The notes: a model not told the origin generated them from the sequence alone. Counted from the first letter of the stretch, positions 27,760 through 38,147 are shown. The stretch: 64,000 nucleotides of DNA from Semisulcospira habei (GCA_036245525.1 BTPG01000003.1:192492164-192556163); one strand, 5' to 3'. A program made the numbers and translations.

Positions 27760-29365
27760 TTGGCAAATGGCGCCTGGGATGGACGCCTGAGACAGAGTAG
27801 TGCCAGCGCATCGCAATACAAGGGCAGTGATGACGAGGAGTTTGTTCCTGGCTCGAGCTCACCGGATTCAGAGGGTGTGTCGGTATCAATTGCTGGGATC
27901 TCTGACATAGACAGTATTGTATCGACTATGTTAGATTTCATCAAAGTGGCAGGTTCGGGGTGGCCAGGTGTGGGTGACGCTAGTACCAGTAAGGTGCAGT
28001 GTGCGTTAAGGGGTGGCAATGAGAATGTGGATAGGCAGAAGGAACATGATGCTGGAAAGAGTGGGGAAAGAGCACTTACAGAAGAAACAGGTGTGCACGT
28101 GTCGCAGAGAGGGAAAGGAAAGTACAAATGGGACAAGAAACATGCATGCAAATTGTGTGGCAAGCTTGTCTTGAAAATGAGCACGCACTTACAAGATGTC
28201 CATGCAGATGAGGCAGACGTTGCTAAAATTTTGTTGATGAAAAAAGGGACAAAGCAGAGACGTCGGGCATGGATCAGACTACAAGATGAGGGTGATTACA
28301 TGCATAACGTTGCTGTTGTTGAAAACAAATCCGGATGTTTGATTCCTAAGTATCGCACCAAAACTAGTAAGGTAGACGACCTTCTCGCCTGTAGCCATTG
28401 CAAAGGGCTCTATCAAAAAAAGCTGATCTCTGTACACTCAAAACGTTGCTGTCAGAAGCCAGGAGGGTTTCAGATCACTCGGCGAGGGGACGCGGCGCGC
28501 CGTGGTCGGCTAATACTTCCAATACCCTTAGACGTTGAATTTTCCTTCTATCACAAGGTCTTGGCCAGCCAGAGAGATGATGAGATAAGCCGTCTCATCA
28601 GAACTGACCCCTTGCTTCTTGAGTATGGAAATAGATTATTTGACCGCAGGGACATTGAAGAACACACGGCTGGACAAATCAGCTCCAGGATGCGGGAGTT
28701 GGGGAGACTGTTAAAGATTATCAGAGTGAGGTCAGAAATGAAAATCGCAAGTTTAAATGCTGTGATCAATTCAGCTAGCTTTGATCATGTTGTCCTGGCT
28801 GTAAAAGAGCTAGCAGATTTTGATGAGGACACACATCAGTTCAAAAAAGGCAATCTCGCAATGCGCATAGGCCATGCTTTGAAAAAAGTGTTCACAGATC
28901 AAACAGTCACAGGCATCCAAACAGCTTGGGCAGGGTTCAGACGACAGGTGGCAACAGGAGCTCTCTGAGGCGCAGCGGTTTGACTCTGTCTTCAACGGGG
29001 ACTGGTATGATTGTGTGTCCGCTACAGCAGCCCAGTCGGTCGGGAAAATGACCATGAACAAACCCAAGCTGATCCCATCATGTGAAGATGTGAGGAAGGT
29101 CCAACAGCTTCTTGAGACAAGGATGGTTTCGGAAGATTATCCGACAGTGGTTAAAGCAACTCTTTGTGCTGTATCACTTTTCAACCGAAAACGAGGGGGA
29201 CTCGGAAGGCCGGTGTCAGACTTCCAGAATGCTAAGATTGGATCGATCACCAATCAAGATATCTTGAAAGGTCTCACAGAGGTTGAGAAGAAAATGGTGA
29301 ATCATTTTCAGCGAGTGGAAATCAGAGGCAAGTTTAATAGGAGTGTTCCCGTTTTGCTGACGACT
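27760..29365 (+). pseudogene. Tyrosine-recombinase-like gene, 5' part
   Basis: The exon opens at 27760 after a TTTC-rich tract and AG. An acidic N-terminus is followed by two zinc-finger-like motifs, CKLCGKLVLKMSTHLQDVH and CSHCKGLYQKKLISVHSKRC, and then a helical core-binding region. Near 28880-28966 the frame shifts by one base, the first frame ending in TGA at 28966. The second frame continues (QRFDSVFNGDWYDC, LIPSCEDVRKVQQLLE) to ATLCAVSLFNRKRGGLGRP, which fits the first catalytic arginine region of tyrosine recombinases. It ends VPVLLTT just before TAA. It resembles zinc-finger/YR proteins of Crypton-like origin common in fish and molluscs (recalled, not searched). The 3' part is at 46334. 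Confidence 0.75.
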
Positions 29366-29393
29366 TTTTAACCCACTCTGACGCTTTTGTCTG

Positions 29394-29395
<2 letters not shown>

Positions 29396-29467
<72 letters not shown>
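29396..29467. repeat. (TG)n microsatellite
   Basis: About 72 bp of perfect TG, just beyond the break in the recombinase gene. The preceding bases TAACCCACTCTGACGCTTTTG recur before the TG tract at 48944. Confidence 0.95.
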
Positions 29468-29468
<1 letters not shown>

Positions 29469-30000
29469 TGGTCACACTATTATTTAAAAAGTTGAGTAAG
29501 AGATAAAATGCTGGATTACGAGTAACTCATTCAATCTCCAATCTAGCTATATCCAAAATTCCCAGTGAATAGAGCGAAAATGACAGACTCATGTGGGTCA
29601 ACCGACTTATATAAACGGCATTTTTTTTTCCCTCTTGAACGAGTCACCCAATCTGAATATGCTCGGAGGCTCTCGGCCGAAATACATTCTCGATCAAAGC
29701 ATCAATAGTAGGGCGTCGCGAGGAGTTCGAACACCGGAGATATGGCACGGGTCAGTTGCGTCAGTCAGTCATTACTCCTAAAATGGGTAGTCAGTAAATA
29801 GTACGCTGGTCCGTCCCGGGCCGCAGACAAGTCCGCGTGGGGGGTTCAGTATTTGCACAGAACAGCCTACATGACACCAAAGACAGTATGATTATCTTAT
29901 GATGTATTGTCTTTGACAACACACACTGAATTTTTAGGTGCCGGTTCCGCCTGTGATTTTTCAGAATGTCACGTATTCGCTTTTATCATTATTGATATAT

Positions 30001-30075
30001 AGTGAAGGGTGGTGCCGTTGCCGCCAGACCGCCTGAGGAGGCTGGCCATATGCTGGCACCACCCTTGAACTAAAA
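30001..30075. repeat. Eroded hairpin of the TTCAAGGGTGGTGCC family
   Basis: The outer arms GAAGGGTGGTGCC and GGCACCACCCTTGAACTA remain. The tip (gttgccgccagaccgcctgaggaggctggccatatgct) is rearranged. Flanking 29767-29810 and 30118-30160 share 'gtcattactcctaa.atgggta' as a direct repeat. Confidence 0.7.
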
Positions 30076-30181
30076 TGGTTGATCTATGATCTCACAGGCG
30101 CGGGATGGTTGTTGCGTCATTACTCCTAACATGGGTAATAGTAAATAGTACGAATGTTGGTCATAGTCCAACATGCACAGG

Positions 30182-30998
30182 AGCCTGACGAGTCAGTGGT
30201 GCTTTGACTAAATGCAAATCCGATGCCGCGCGCCACCGCGGCGGCGTGCCGTGCGCGCCACCGCGTCACAAGGGTCAAGTCAGAATGGGGAGGAAACGAC
30301 TAAAGGCACGTGCAGGAAACGCCACACTGCGATTCCAGTTTCAGCCCTCAAAGCAACCTAAAACCCCGATGAGCAAACTCAGTAGATATTTTGCCATAAA
30401 TCTATACCAACTTACCGCGGCCTTGTCCGTCGCCGGCCGATCCGAAAACTGATAGTTTATGCTACTCGGTTTTCAGTTTACTGACACTCAAGCATCATCA
30501 TAGCTGAGTCCATTTGTTGGGTTTTAGATGTGGCCGGAAATACCCCTCACGCTCATTTTTCTTTGGTTTATGTAAATTAGCATACCAATGAAATTCAGAT
30601 AGTACATCTCACTGTCGACATGCAGCAATCCGTTACTGAGGTACCGCGTATCATGTTTCCCGGCCCCAGTGAAGCCGGCTCTACTTTAGTAATGGAGTCT
30701 GGTTTAAACACTGCTCAGTTGTCAATATCTTTTCGAGTCAGTAATTCGCCGCGACTTTATGAATGGATGCACAGCAGTGCAGAGTGGCCTCTTTCAAGGC
30801 ACTCTACTAAAGGGTTTAACGTTAAACTCTAGCGGATGAGAAAGAGGTCCGGGATACTTCCGGCCACAGCTAGAATTTCAGTCGCGCGTGACTTTTGTTT
30901 CCTCCCTTGTATTCTGACTTGAGCTTGTGACGCGGTGGCGCGCACGCCGTGGTGGCTCAGCGGATTTGCATTTAGTCAAAGCACCACTCGTCAGGCAC
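30182..30998. mobile_element. Long-TIR non-autonomous transposon
   Basis: About 110-bp inverted ends: GCCTGACGAGTCAGTGGTGC...AAATGCAAATCCG...GCGCGCCACCGCGTCACAAG at left, with the complement at 30900-30998. Arms carry small indels. The interior (about 600 bp) has no transposase. The end sequence GCCTGACG is shared with the smaller inverted element at 61980-62148. Superfamily unknown; no clear target duplication. Confidence 0.75.
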
Positions 30999-31482
30999 CT
31001 ATGCCAATATGCAGTCATTCAGTCAAGTCGCGTTATTTACACAAAACTACCCAACGCCCACTGAATTCCTACCTTCTATTATTTTCAGAACGTATTCGCT
31101 TTCAGTTATTGTCACCATCCGTTTTCTTAGAAGTAATGAAAAACAACAACAACAACAACTTAAAAAACAACAACACCAACAACAACAACAAAATCACGTG
31201 TTCTGACAAAAAGTCGAATCAATTCACTCATCTTGATCTATGGAGTACCACTACGGGAATAAACTCTTCCTGTCATCTTCGAAATGGTAACATAATTACC
31301 TCCCTTGTGAATCGTCATACCACCGTGACATGTCTTTGACCCAACAGTGTTGCTGCAAAGCCTGTTGTCACGGTAAGGTGCACCATTTCCCCCCATCGCT
31401 GAAGATTTCGAAACTTCTCATGGGCCCCAGCAAAAGCATCATGACCTTGATAAACCAGTTCAGTAAGGGTTCAAGGGAATAT

Positions 31483-31714
31483 GAATTTTTTTTCTAAAAT
31501 GTATTTTTTTGAAAAATACTTACCGATGGCATTACTATCTGGGAATACACTCTATTGCCTATCGATTTCAGCAAAAGTTGTGTATAAGGCACAACTGGGG
31601 AGGAGACACCGGGGATCCCAGTACTAGGGCCCCGGGTGGCCTCCCCTTACTACCGTATCCCGGCATGCGTGTGGCGAACTCCCGGCGTTCACCGGGCGAC
31701 CTAATCAGTTTCAC
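31483..31714. repeat. DIRS terminal inverted repeat (3' side of element)
   Basis: It reads gaattttttttctaaaatg..., ACCGATGGCATTACTATCTG, then CACAACTGGGGAGGAGACAC to CGACCTAATCAGTTTCAC, and is complementary to 37714-37930. The outermost about 40 bases differ between the two ends, also typical of DIRS. Confidence 0.95.
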
Positions 31715-31760
31715 ACTTAGCCAAGAGAAGGCAAGCGGGGCCGGTGGGAGGGCCATTCGA

Positions 31761-31858
31761 GTAATGCCATCGGTAAGTATTTTTCAAAAAAATACATTTT
31801 AGAAAAAAAATTCATTTGTTTTTTCAAAATACATTACCGATGGCATTACTATCTGGGA
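31761..31858. repeat. DIRS internal complementary region
   Basis: The first half (GTAATGCCATCGGTAAGTAT...AAAAAAAATTC) is the exact complement of the left outer end (31483 to about 31533). The second half (ATTTGTTTTTTCAAAATACA...CATTACTATCTGGG) is the complement of the right outer end. The two meet at about 31811-31813, fixing both element ends. Confidence 0.93.
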
Positions 31859-31951
31859 GAATGGCGAACAGGCGGAGGGTGCCGTACCTAACGTAATTTA
31901 ACCACCCCGCGTGCCCAGAGAGCACTCCCGACGATTTCAGCTATGACGTAC

Positions 31952-33090
31952 CTAAGGCGCCGAAGGCGCTCGGAGGGAGTGCTGGGCCGCGGAGATGTCG
32001 CCCACACGAGCCAGTGAGTCACGCTGGCCGGATAGGTCCCTGAGGTAGAAGCGTGCGAAAGTGGAGTCTGAGCGCCAGCCGCCCGCGGCGACAATATCAG
32101 AGACCGAGCAGTTGCGGTCCAGGGCTAGACTGGTGGCTACCGCTCTGACTTCATGGGCCCGGATTTTTAAGAGCTTATCGCCGCTTGGGGAGAGGTCCCG
32201 GTAAGCGGACCTAATCACCCAACGCAGCCAGGAAGACACGGTCTGGGACGAGATGTCTTGTCTGCCCGCAGACAAAGGTAGAAAGAGACGTGTGCGTCCT
32301 TGGCGACGCGGCTTAGAGCGGCGTAAGTAAATCCTGAGGGCCCGCACCGGGTCCTGCTGCCGCGAAACCGGAGAAAGGTCCGCTCCCCGGAGGGGCCGTA
32401 TCGTCAGTAACTGAGGGGCCGCCGTAGGGGGACGGTTCTTGGCCAGGAAGGAAGGGTCAGGGAGAAGCTGTGCAGAGCCGTCTGCCCGAAACTGAAGACA
32501 GGCTGGAAGCGTCGAGAGTGCGTGAAGCTCGCTAACTCGGGAGGCCGAGGCGAGAGCTAGAAGAAAACACGTCTTCCTGGTCAAATCCGAGAACCGCGCC
32601 AAGGGAAGAGGTTCAAACCTGTTCGTATTCAGCCACGTAAGTACCCAGGCGAGATCCCACCGAGGTACCAGGGAACGGGAGACCGGCCGTCGCAGCTCAA
32701 AGTGAGAGAGCAAATCCGAAAGGTCCTTGCAGGCGCCTGGGTCCGGGAGACGCAGGTGACGGTAGGTGTCTGCGATCATAGCGCGGTAGCCCTTGATGGT
32801 GACCGGGGCTAAGCCTTGGTCCTCGAAGAGCCACAGGAAGAACTCAGCCAGTTGGTGGGAGGCTAGGTTAGCGGGAGGAAGCCCCTGGGAGGCGCACCAG
32901 GACTGGAAGACTCTCCACTTGCCCTCGTACACCTTCCGTGTGGAGGGTCTGCGGGCTGCTGCAATCGCCGCCACTGCTGCATCCGAGAAACCTCTAGCAG
33001 CGAGGGCTTGCTGGATAACCTCCAAGCGTGAAGGCGCAGGCGCTCCGGGCACGGATGGAAGAGCTGCTGACGGGGCTGCTTGAGCATCGT
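31952..33090 (-). CDS. DIRS tyrosine recombinase
   Basis: The coding segment begins around 33090, in a frame that stays open up to 34867 behind the RT ORF, and ends at 31952. Early residues are LEVIQQALAARGFSDAAVAA and RRPSTRKVYEGKWRVFQSWC (core-binding domain). Catalytic residues are visible: Arg in ALASASRVSELHAL, His-x-x-Arg in IRAHEVRAVATSLAL, Trp in AAGGWRSDSTF and the nucleophile Tyr in ARFYLRDL. All members of the R-H-R-(H/W)-Y set are present, so it may be active. Its role is to integrate the circular DNA copy. It overlaps the end of the RT/RNase H ORF by about 200 bases in another frame. Confidence 0.92.
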
Positions 33091-35208
33091 GGGCGGGGAA
33101 GGAAGCTCTAAAGGAGGGTCCGTCGCCAGCGCTAGGAGGTCCGTGGTCCAACTCTTGGTCCAGTTGAAGGGGGCCACCAGCAACAGAATCGCCGAGGAAT
33201 CGCGAAGCTTCTGCAACACCTTCGGAACGAGCACCGACGGGGGGTAGGCGTACGCAATCAGGCCGTCCCAAGGGATGGAGAGGGCGTCCACCGCCCAAGC
33301 TAGCGGATCCGGGACTGGAGAGACGAAGACTGGGAGCTGGTTGTTCCACCTGGTGGCAAACAGATCTAGTAGCGGCGTCTCCCACTGCGAGCAGATCAGG
33401 CGAAAAATGTCCGGGCGTAGAGACCATTCTGTGTGGAGCAGCTGTCCGCGGCGGGACAGGGCGTCCGCAATCACGTTGAGATGGCCGGGGATGTGGCGGG
33501 CTCGAAGAGTAATGCCCCGATCCCTGCACCAGAGGAGCAGGTGATACAGGAGGATGCAGAGGGAGGGCGAATGAGTGCCCCCCTGATTCTGAATGTAAGC
33601 CACCACCGTCGAGTTGTCGGAGAGAACGAGGACTTGTTGGTTGGCCAAGGTCTCCTGCCAACGGTCGAGGGCCAACCCCACTGCCTTCAATTCTAGCCAG
33701 TTGATGTGTTTCCCTACGAGGTCCCGGGGCCAAAGGCCCGAAGCCGAGAGAAAATCCGGTAACAGGTGAGCGCCCCAGCCGGACTGGCTCGCATCCGTAC
33801 AAAGGGACCACCGGGGTGGTGGAGAGTGAAGAGGAACTCCCGAAGCCAGCCAAGCGAGGTCTGTCCATCTCTCGAGGTGAGGGCGCGCCAGCGGAGTAAC
33901 CGGAACCAGATCCGACAGAGAGCCCGAGGAGGGTCGCCAGTGGAGAAGGAGATGTAGTTGTAGAGGCCGAGCGTAAAGTCTGCCCAAAGGAAGCAGGTCC
34001 GCAGCCGCACTGAGGAGGCCCAGGAGCTGAAGCCAGACCCTGGCGGTGAAGGAGGACCCCCCCGCCATGGAAGTCGCTAAGTCGGCGATCTTCTGCCGCC
34101 TGGGAAAGGGTAGGCGGACGAGGTTGAGATCGGTCAGGAACTCCATCCCCAGATGAATGAACCGTCGAGAGGGGGAAAGGTCCGATTTTCCCAGGTTGAG
34201 GAGGAAGCCGAGCCGCCGCAGAAGGGACAGAAGGGCATCTCTGTCCGCCTGGAGCGTAGCGGGGACCAAATTGCGCAGTAGAAGGTCGTCCAAGTAATTG
34301 GAGGCCGGGCTCAGGGAACGTCGACGAAAGGAGGCCATTACCGCATCGAGCAGTCTCGTGAACACCCAAGGACTGATGTTGAGTCCGAAAGGAAGGGCGC
34401 AGAACTGGTATACTATCCCTCCAAAGGCAAACCGAAGGTAGCGACGGGACGACGGATGAATCGGGACGTGAAGATATGCATCGGACAGATCGAGGCTGAT
34501 TGCGAAGTCCATCGGACGGACGGACGCACGGAGAGACCGGGCCGTCTCCATCCTGAAGCGAGGGGCCAAAATGAACTTGTTTAGCGCCGATAAGTCGATC
34601 ACCGGACGCCACTTTCCGCCTGGTTTGGGGACCACAAAGAGGCGGCTGTAGAAGGCCGGAGAGTCGTGCCTCGAAACCACCTCTGTCGCCGCTTTGTCGA
34701 GAAGGGCCTCCACTTCCCCGCGAAGTGCGTCCGCCTGGGTGACGTCTGGCGGCTCCTGGGTCCACATGGGTGACCTGCGAAGCGGCGGAGGGGACAGGAA
34801 CGAGAGGAGTAGGCCGGAAGTAATCGTGGAACGAATCCAAGGGTCGTCTGGGAACAGCGAGCCCCAAATGTCGCTGAAGAGGGACAGCCGCCCGCCGACA
34901 GGAGACCCGAGAACTGACGGCGGGGGCGGAGAGGAGTCAACGAGCCCGGCCGCGGCCCGCCGAACGGGCGCCGCGGGGCCACGCGGGGCGAGGGGTGGGG
35001 CCCGGCTGCGGAGCCTGGGCTGGGCGGGCCCGCCCTCGCGACGATCCGGCTGGGAAGGAGGGTCTGTAGGACCGCCGGGCGCGACCCTTGGCCGAGCGGG
35101 GGTTGCGAAAGCGGAGCGAGGCGGAGGTAGAAGACGGCTTGGGCCATAAGTCCTTGGACGCCTCCTTAACTGTCTGCCAAGTGTCGCCGAACAGAAGGGA
35201 ACCGCCAA
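32863..35208 (-). CDS. DIRS reverse transcriptase / RNase H
   Basis: Open over 781 codons. The first about 90 overlap the end of gag, so the true start may be internal. RT motifs: FVVPKPGGKWRPVIDLSALN, FAISLDLSDAYLHVPIHP (motif A Asp), CALPFGLNISPWVFTRLLD (motif B) and ASNYLDDLLLR (YLDD, motif C). RNase H: SLCTDASQSGWGAHL, HINWLELKAVGLAL, VLSDNSTVVAYIQNQGG and ARHIPGHLNVIADALSR. These are followed by the DIRS-specific C-terminal region (LFATRWNNQLPVFVSPVPDP). No stop interrupts it. The ending PRGFLPLT overlaps the recombinase frame. Confidence 0.93.
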   Translation of the reverse strand: MAVPFCSATLGRQLRRRPRTYGPSRLLPPPRSAFATPARPRVAPGGPTDPPSQPDRREGGPAQPRLRSRAPPLAPRGPAAPVRRAAAGLVDSSPPPPSVLGSPVGGRLSLFSDIWGSLFPDDPWIRSTITSGLLLSFLSPPPLRRSPMWTQEPPDVTQADALRGEVEALLDKAATEVVSRHDSPAFYSRLFVVPKPGGKWRPVIDLSALNKFILAPRFRMETARSLRASVRPMDFAISLDLSDAYLHVPIHPSSRRYLRFAFGGIVYQFCALPFGLNISPWVFTRLLDAVMASFRRRSLSPASNYLDDLLLRNLVPATLQADRDALLSLLRRLGFLLNLGKSDLSPSRRFIHLGMEFLTDLNLVRLPFPRRQKIADLATSMAGGSSFTARVWLQLLGLLSAAADLLPLGRLYARPLQLHLLLHWRPSSGSLSDLVPVTPLARPHLERWTDLAWLASGVPLHSPPPRWSLCTDASQSGWGAHLLPDFLSASGLWPRDLVGKHINWLELKAVGLALDRWQETLANQQVLVLSDNSTVVAYIQNQGGTHSPSLCILLYHLLLWCRDRGITLRARHIPGHLNVIADALSRRGQLLHTEWSLRPDIFRLICSQWETPLLDLFATRWNNQLPVFVSPVPDPLAWAVDALSIPWDGLIAYAYPPSVLVPKVLQKLRDSSAILLLVAPFNWTKSWTTDLLALATDPPLELPSPPTMLKQPRQQLFHPCPERLRLHAWRLSSKPSLLEVSRMQQWRRLQQPADPPHGRCTRASGESSSPGAPPRGFLPLT

Positions 35209-36232
35209 GAGGAGCTTGGCGGAGCTGGGTTTTCACTGCCAAGGGAAGGTCCGAGCAGAGGCGCAAAAGGGTGTCCCGCCTCCAGAGGTCGCAGTTGGCA
35301 GCCGCAGCCATGGCATTGGCGGAGGAATGGTAGGCGGCCCGGTTGGCCGCTATCAGAATGGACTGCACATCACGGAGCGGGGACTGCACCTCCAGGTCCC
35401 AAGTATCCTGGAGACAATGTAAGGCCGCCTGGGTAGCCAGCTCTAAGAAGCCCGAGCACGCTAGCGAGTTCCGGGCTAAGGAGGCGATCCTGTCAATGGG
35501 CCGGGGCCAAGCGCTCTGCACCGGTCTGCGGCCGCCCGCCTGCACTAAGGCCGCCGTATCTATCGCTGGTAGAGGAATAGCGAAGGCTTGTGAGTGTCCC
35601 GCGTACCAGGCCTGGCGGAAGCTCAGGTTGATCCCCGGAGGCCAACGTGAGGCGGTAAAAAAACCAGAGTCGCCGAAAGAGTCGTTCTTCAGTTGGGTGG
35701 AGAAGGCCTCAGAAAGGTCCCGGAAGGCCGCTGGTTGCGGGAGGGACTTGCGGCGCTTGACTGGTCTCTGCGCGTCAACCATAGCCGACGCCTGTCTCTT
35801 CGGAGGAGGTGACGGCGGACATAACTCGGGTGGTAAGTACTTGACGATCAGGCGTGAAGCTTCTTCCAGGGCGTGGGCCGTCTGCGACCCGAGCGAGGGG
35901 CCTGCGACGTCTGACGAGGCGGACGAGACAGCGGAAAGGCGGGACGGAGAACCCGCCGCCGAATCCTGCAGAAAGATCGCCGAGGCCGAATCCGTAGGGT
36001 GAAGGCTGAGGACGTCCGGTTCTAGAAACCGATCCTCCCGTGAAAAAGATGAAAGGGGCGAGCGGCTCCGAGAGCGGCGCTCCGCCACACGAGAGGAAGA
36101 CGTAACCACCCGCGACTCCCGCCGAGAGGAGCGCCGCGGGGACGGAGGGACCGCGGCAACGCGGCGGTCAACCTCCAAATCAACAACCGCGCACGGATGC
36201 CGCGTAGGGTTAGGAACCCGCGAACGGCTCAA
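34937..36232 (-). CDS. DIRS gag-like ORF1, C-terminal part
   Basis: 431 codons open, beginning inside ORF1 after the poly-C repeats. It is Arg/Ser-rich at first (RRSRSRSPLSS), then a folded-looking region (PAAFRDLSEAFSTQLKNDSF, INLSFRQAWYAGHSQAFAIP, ARNSLACSGFLELATQAALH). It ends in an Arg/Pro/Gly-rich tail (RGRARPAQAPQPG, SAGRGRAR) that could bind nucleic acid. It matches the position and composition of DIRS ORF1. The N-terminal half is in another frame upstream. Confidence 0.8.
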   Translation of the reverse strand: MSRSRVPNPTRHPCAVVDLEVDRRVAAVPPSPRRSSRRESRVVTSSSRVAERRSRSRSPLSSFSREDRFLEPDVLSLHPTDSASAIFLQDSAAGSPSRLSAVSSASSDVAGPSLGSQTAHALEEASRLIVKYLPPELCPPSPPPKRQASAMVDAQRPVKRRKSLPQPAAFRDLSEAFSTQLKNDSFGDSGFFTASRWPPGINLSFRQAWYAGHSQAFAIPLPAIDTAALVQAGGRRPVQSAWPRPIDRIASLARNSLACSGFLELATQAALHCLQDTWDLEVQSPLRDVQSILIAANRAAYHSSANAMAAAANCDLWRRDTLLRLCSDLPLAVKTQLRQAPLGGSLLFGDTWQTVKEASKDLWPKPSSTSASLRFRNPRSAKGRARRSYRPSFPAGSSRGRARPAQAPQPGPTPRPAWPRGARSAGRGRAR

Positions 36233-36269
36233 ATACGAAATGGCATGGTCCCCCCTGGCCCGCCGGGGA

Positions 36270-36800
36270 GAGCCGTAGCGGGGGGGGGGGGGGGGGGGGA
36301 ACGCAAGGAGTCACACCAAGCCCGCTCAGGAAAGGCGGAGCGGGGAGGGGACAGAAACCGGGCGCGCTGTGCCTCGCCCGAAGGATCGGAGCGTAGGTCA
36401 CGCGCAACGTTGTCACACCGGGCCCGCCTGGTCGATACGAGGCGGGGGGGGGGGGGGGGGGGACAGTCTAGGGTCACACCAAGCCCGCTCAGGAAAGGCG
36501 GAGCGGGGAGGGGACGATTTCCGAGCCCGCGACCTGAGCTCCGTTTCAGAGCGAGGAGGCCGCGGGTCCGAGTCACACCGGGCCCGTCCAGTCGATACGA
36601 GACGGGGGGGGGGGGGGGGGGGGGGACAGACTATGGTCACGCCGCGTCCGCTCCGGCGAAGCGGAGCGTGGCGGAGACCGTTTATGTACACGAGCCCGCC
36701 GTTCCGAAGAACCGGAGGGTGAGAGGTGAGAGGTGAGAGGCAAAATCCACCCGGGCCGGCCCGGGCAAGGCGGGACGGGGGGGGGGGGGGGGGGGGACGA
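36270..36800. repeat. Minisatellite with poly-G/poly-C tracts inside DIRS gag
   Basis: Four units of about 160-175 bp carry a G run (plus strand) near 36280-36299, 36444-36461, 36604-36625 and 36779-36796, followed by 'gggacag.ct..ggtcac.cc' and 'aggaaaggcggagcggggaggggac'. On the coding strand each gives a polyproline run. Tract lengths are not multiples of three, which breaks the gag frame. Confidence 0.85.
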
Positions 36801-37457
36801 AAGTGGTGCTGGCCTAGCCCGCTCAGGCGGAACGGAGCGGGGAGGTAGCCGGGCGCGATGCCTCGAATCCCGTTCCGAGGTCTCGGAGCGTGAGTGAGAG
36901 CTTCTATCATGACGCCTTTTCTCTTTCTTGTGTTTGCGCTCAGTCCCCCGCCCTCGCTCCGGAGACCTAGAGCCGGGGGTGGGTGACAAGCGCTCCGTCC
37001 TCTCAGACCGCTCGCGCGAAGCAGAGCGGGGGGAGGGAAAGGTAACGGGGCTCAAGCCACGCGCTAGAGGCGCAGAGCGTGGGGAGCGCGACTCCGAGGC
37101 TCGCCTACCCTGTTCCGACGACTCGGAGAGGTGAGGGCGAGCCTGCGACGTAATGGTACAAGAGGGGGACTTACCTGTGGGCCGGACAGCCCGAACGACG
37201 GAGCGGAGAGGAGCCCGAGGCGTCGAGGGAAGGCCGTCCACCAGTGGAGGGTCCCGCGGAGGCTGAAACGAGCGAGGGGCCCGGTCGTGTCTGTAGAAGT
37301 CCCACAAGCGCGACCACCGGTCTTCCGTCCAAGCGGCGCAAACGTCACACGTACTGTCCGACGAACAGCCCGAACACGGTAAGCAAGAGGCGTGAGCATC
37401 GTCCGGCCATTGGAAGTCCCCACAAAGGCGGCAAGTCTTCAACACTGAAGACGCCAT
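36573..37457 (-). CDS. DIRS gag-like ORF1, N-terminal part
   Basis: ATG at 37457: MASSVLKTCRLCGDFQWPDD with clustered cysteines (CLPCSGCSSDSTCDVC) that form a zinc-binding-like module. An Arg/Ser/Pro-rich stretch follows with SPRS/SPERGRG repeats, KHKKEKRRHDRSSHSRSETS and polyproline runs. The frame ends near 36573 in the poly-C minisatellite, and the rest of gag continues in another frame from about 36232. Either tract-length variation has inactivated gag or the assembled run lengths are wrong. Confidence 0.78.
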   Translation of the reverse strand: MASSVLKTCRLCGDFQWPDDAHASCLPCSGCSSDSTCDVCAAWTEDRWSRLWDFYRHDRAPRSFQPPRDPPLVDGLPSTPRAPLRSVVRAVRPTGKSPSCTITSQARPHLSESSEQGRRASESRSPRSAPLARGLSPVTFPSPRSASRERSERTERLSPTPGSRSPERGRGTERKHKKEKRRHDRSSHSRSETSERDSRHRARLPPRSVPPERARPAPLSSPPPPPPVPPCPGRPGWILPLTSHLSPSGSSERRARVHKRSPPRSASPERTRRDHSLSPPPPPPPSRIDWTGPV

Positions 37458-37713
37458 AACCGGAGGTGAAGAGTCGTCAACCGGTCACAACTCACTACCA
37501 GGCACAAAGCACGTGGGCCGGCTGAACCAAAGTTGTTTGAGAAAGTCACAAGGTCAGCCGGAATTCGGTTGGCGCACAAGACAAAAGCTGTCGAAAACCC
37601 ACGAAGCGAGAGCAAGTAACAACCGTCCAAACAGATTCCTAATCCAACTTTCACTGAAGATCAGAGTCCGAAAGGAGGAGGCAAAAAACTCGACCGTCCT
37701 CGGTCGAGCTATG

Positions 37714-37930
37714 AGTGAAACTGATTAGGTCGCCCGGTGAACGCCGGGAGTTCGCCACACGCATGCCGGGATACGGTAGTAAGGGGAGGCCACCCGGGGC
37801 CCTAGTACTGGGATCCCCGGTGTCTCCTCCCCAGTTGTGCCTTATACACAACTTTTGCTGAAATCGATAGGCAATAGAGTGTATTCCCAGATAGTAATGC
37901 CATCGGTAATGTATTTTGAAAAAACAAATT
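37714..37930. repeat. DIRS terminal inverted repeat (5' side of element)
   Basis: From GTGAAACTGATTAGGTCGCC to CAGATAGTAATGCCATCGGT and a T/A-rich end (..gaaaaaacaaatt), complementary to 31483-31714 over about 190 bp with few mismatches. The high arm identity indicates a recent insertion. Confidence 0.95.
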
Positions 37931-38147
37931 TATATGTGTGCGTATATATCTCTTGGGATATATACTGTTTGTGACTAATGGTATGGTATATTATGGTACG
38001 GTGTCTCCAAGGCGCACATATTCATCTAATTAAAGATGCTCAAGGCGCCGACGTAGGGATGGAAGCTGGAGCTTTGAAAGCCTGCTGCTACTAAGCGCTA
38101 CTTTATGTGCAAACATCCACCCGGTTATTGGGTGAAATATTTCTGTT

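Larger units (their letters stand above)
31483..37930 (-). mobile_element. Complete DIRS-type tyrosine-recombinase retrotransposon
   Basis: 6.4 kb on the minus strand. Inverted terminal repeats lie at 31483-31714 and 37714-37930. An internal complementary region at 31761-31858 joins the complements of both outer ends, as expected for DIRS circle-junction replication. Order on the minus strand: gag-like ORF, RT/RNase H with the DIRS C-terminal domain, an overlapping tyrosine recombinase, the ICR, then the terminal repeat. No target duplication flanks it, as expected for YR integration. RT and YR frames are open; gag is interrupted at poly-C tracts. It sits inside the 17-kb nest that splits the recombinase-like gene. 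Confidence 0.94.

Noticed and set aside
31952..34867. A single 971-codon protein from the open frame ending in the DIRS recombinase
   Set aside because: The first two thirds of this frame overlap the real RT/RNase H frame and have arbitrary composition. Only the last about 380 codons carry recombinase motifs.
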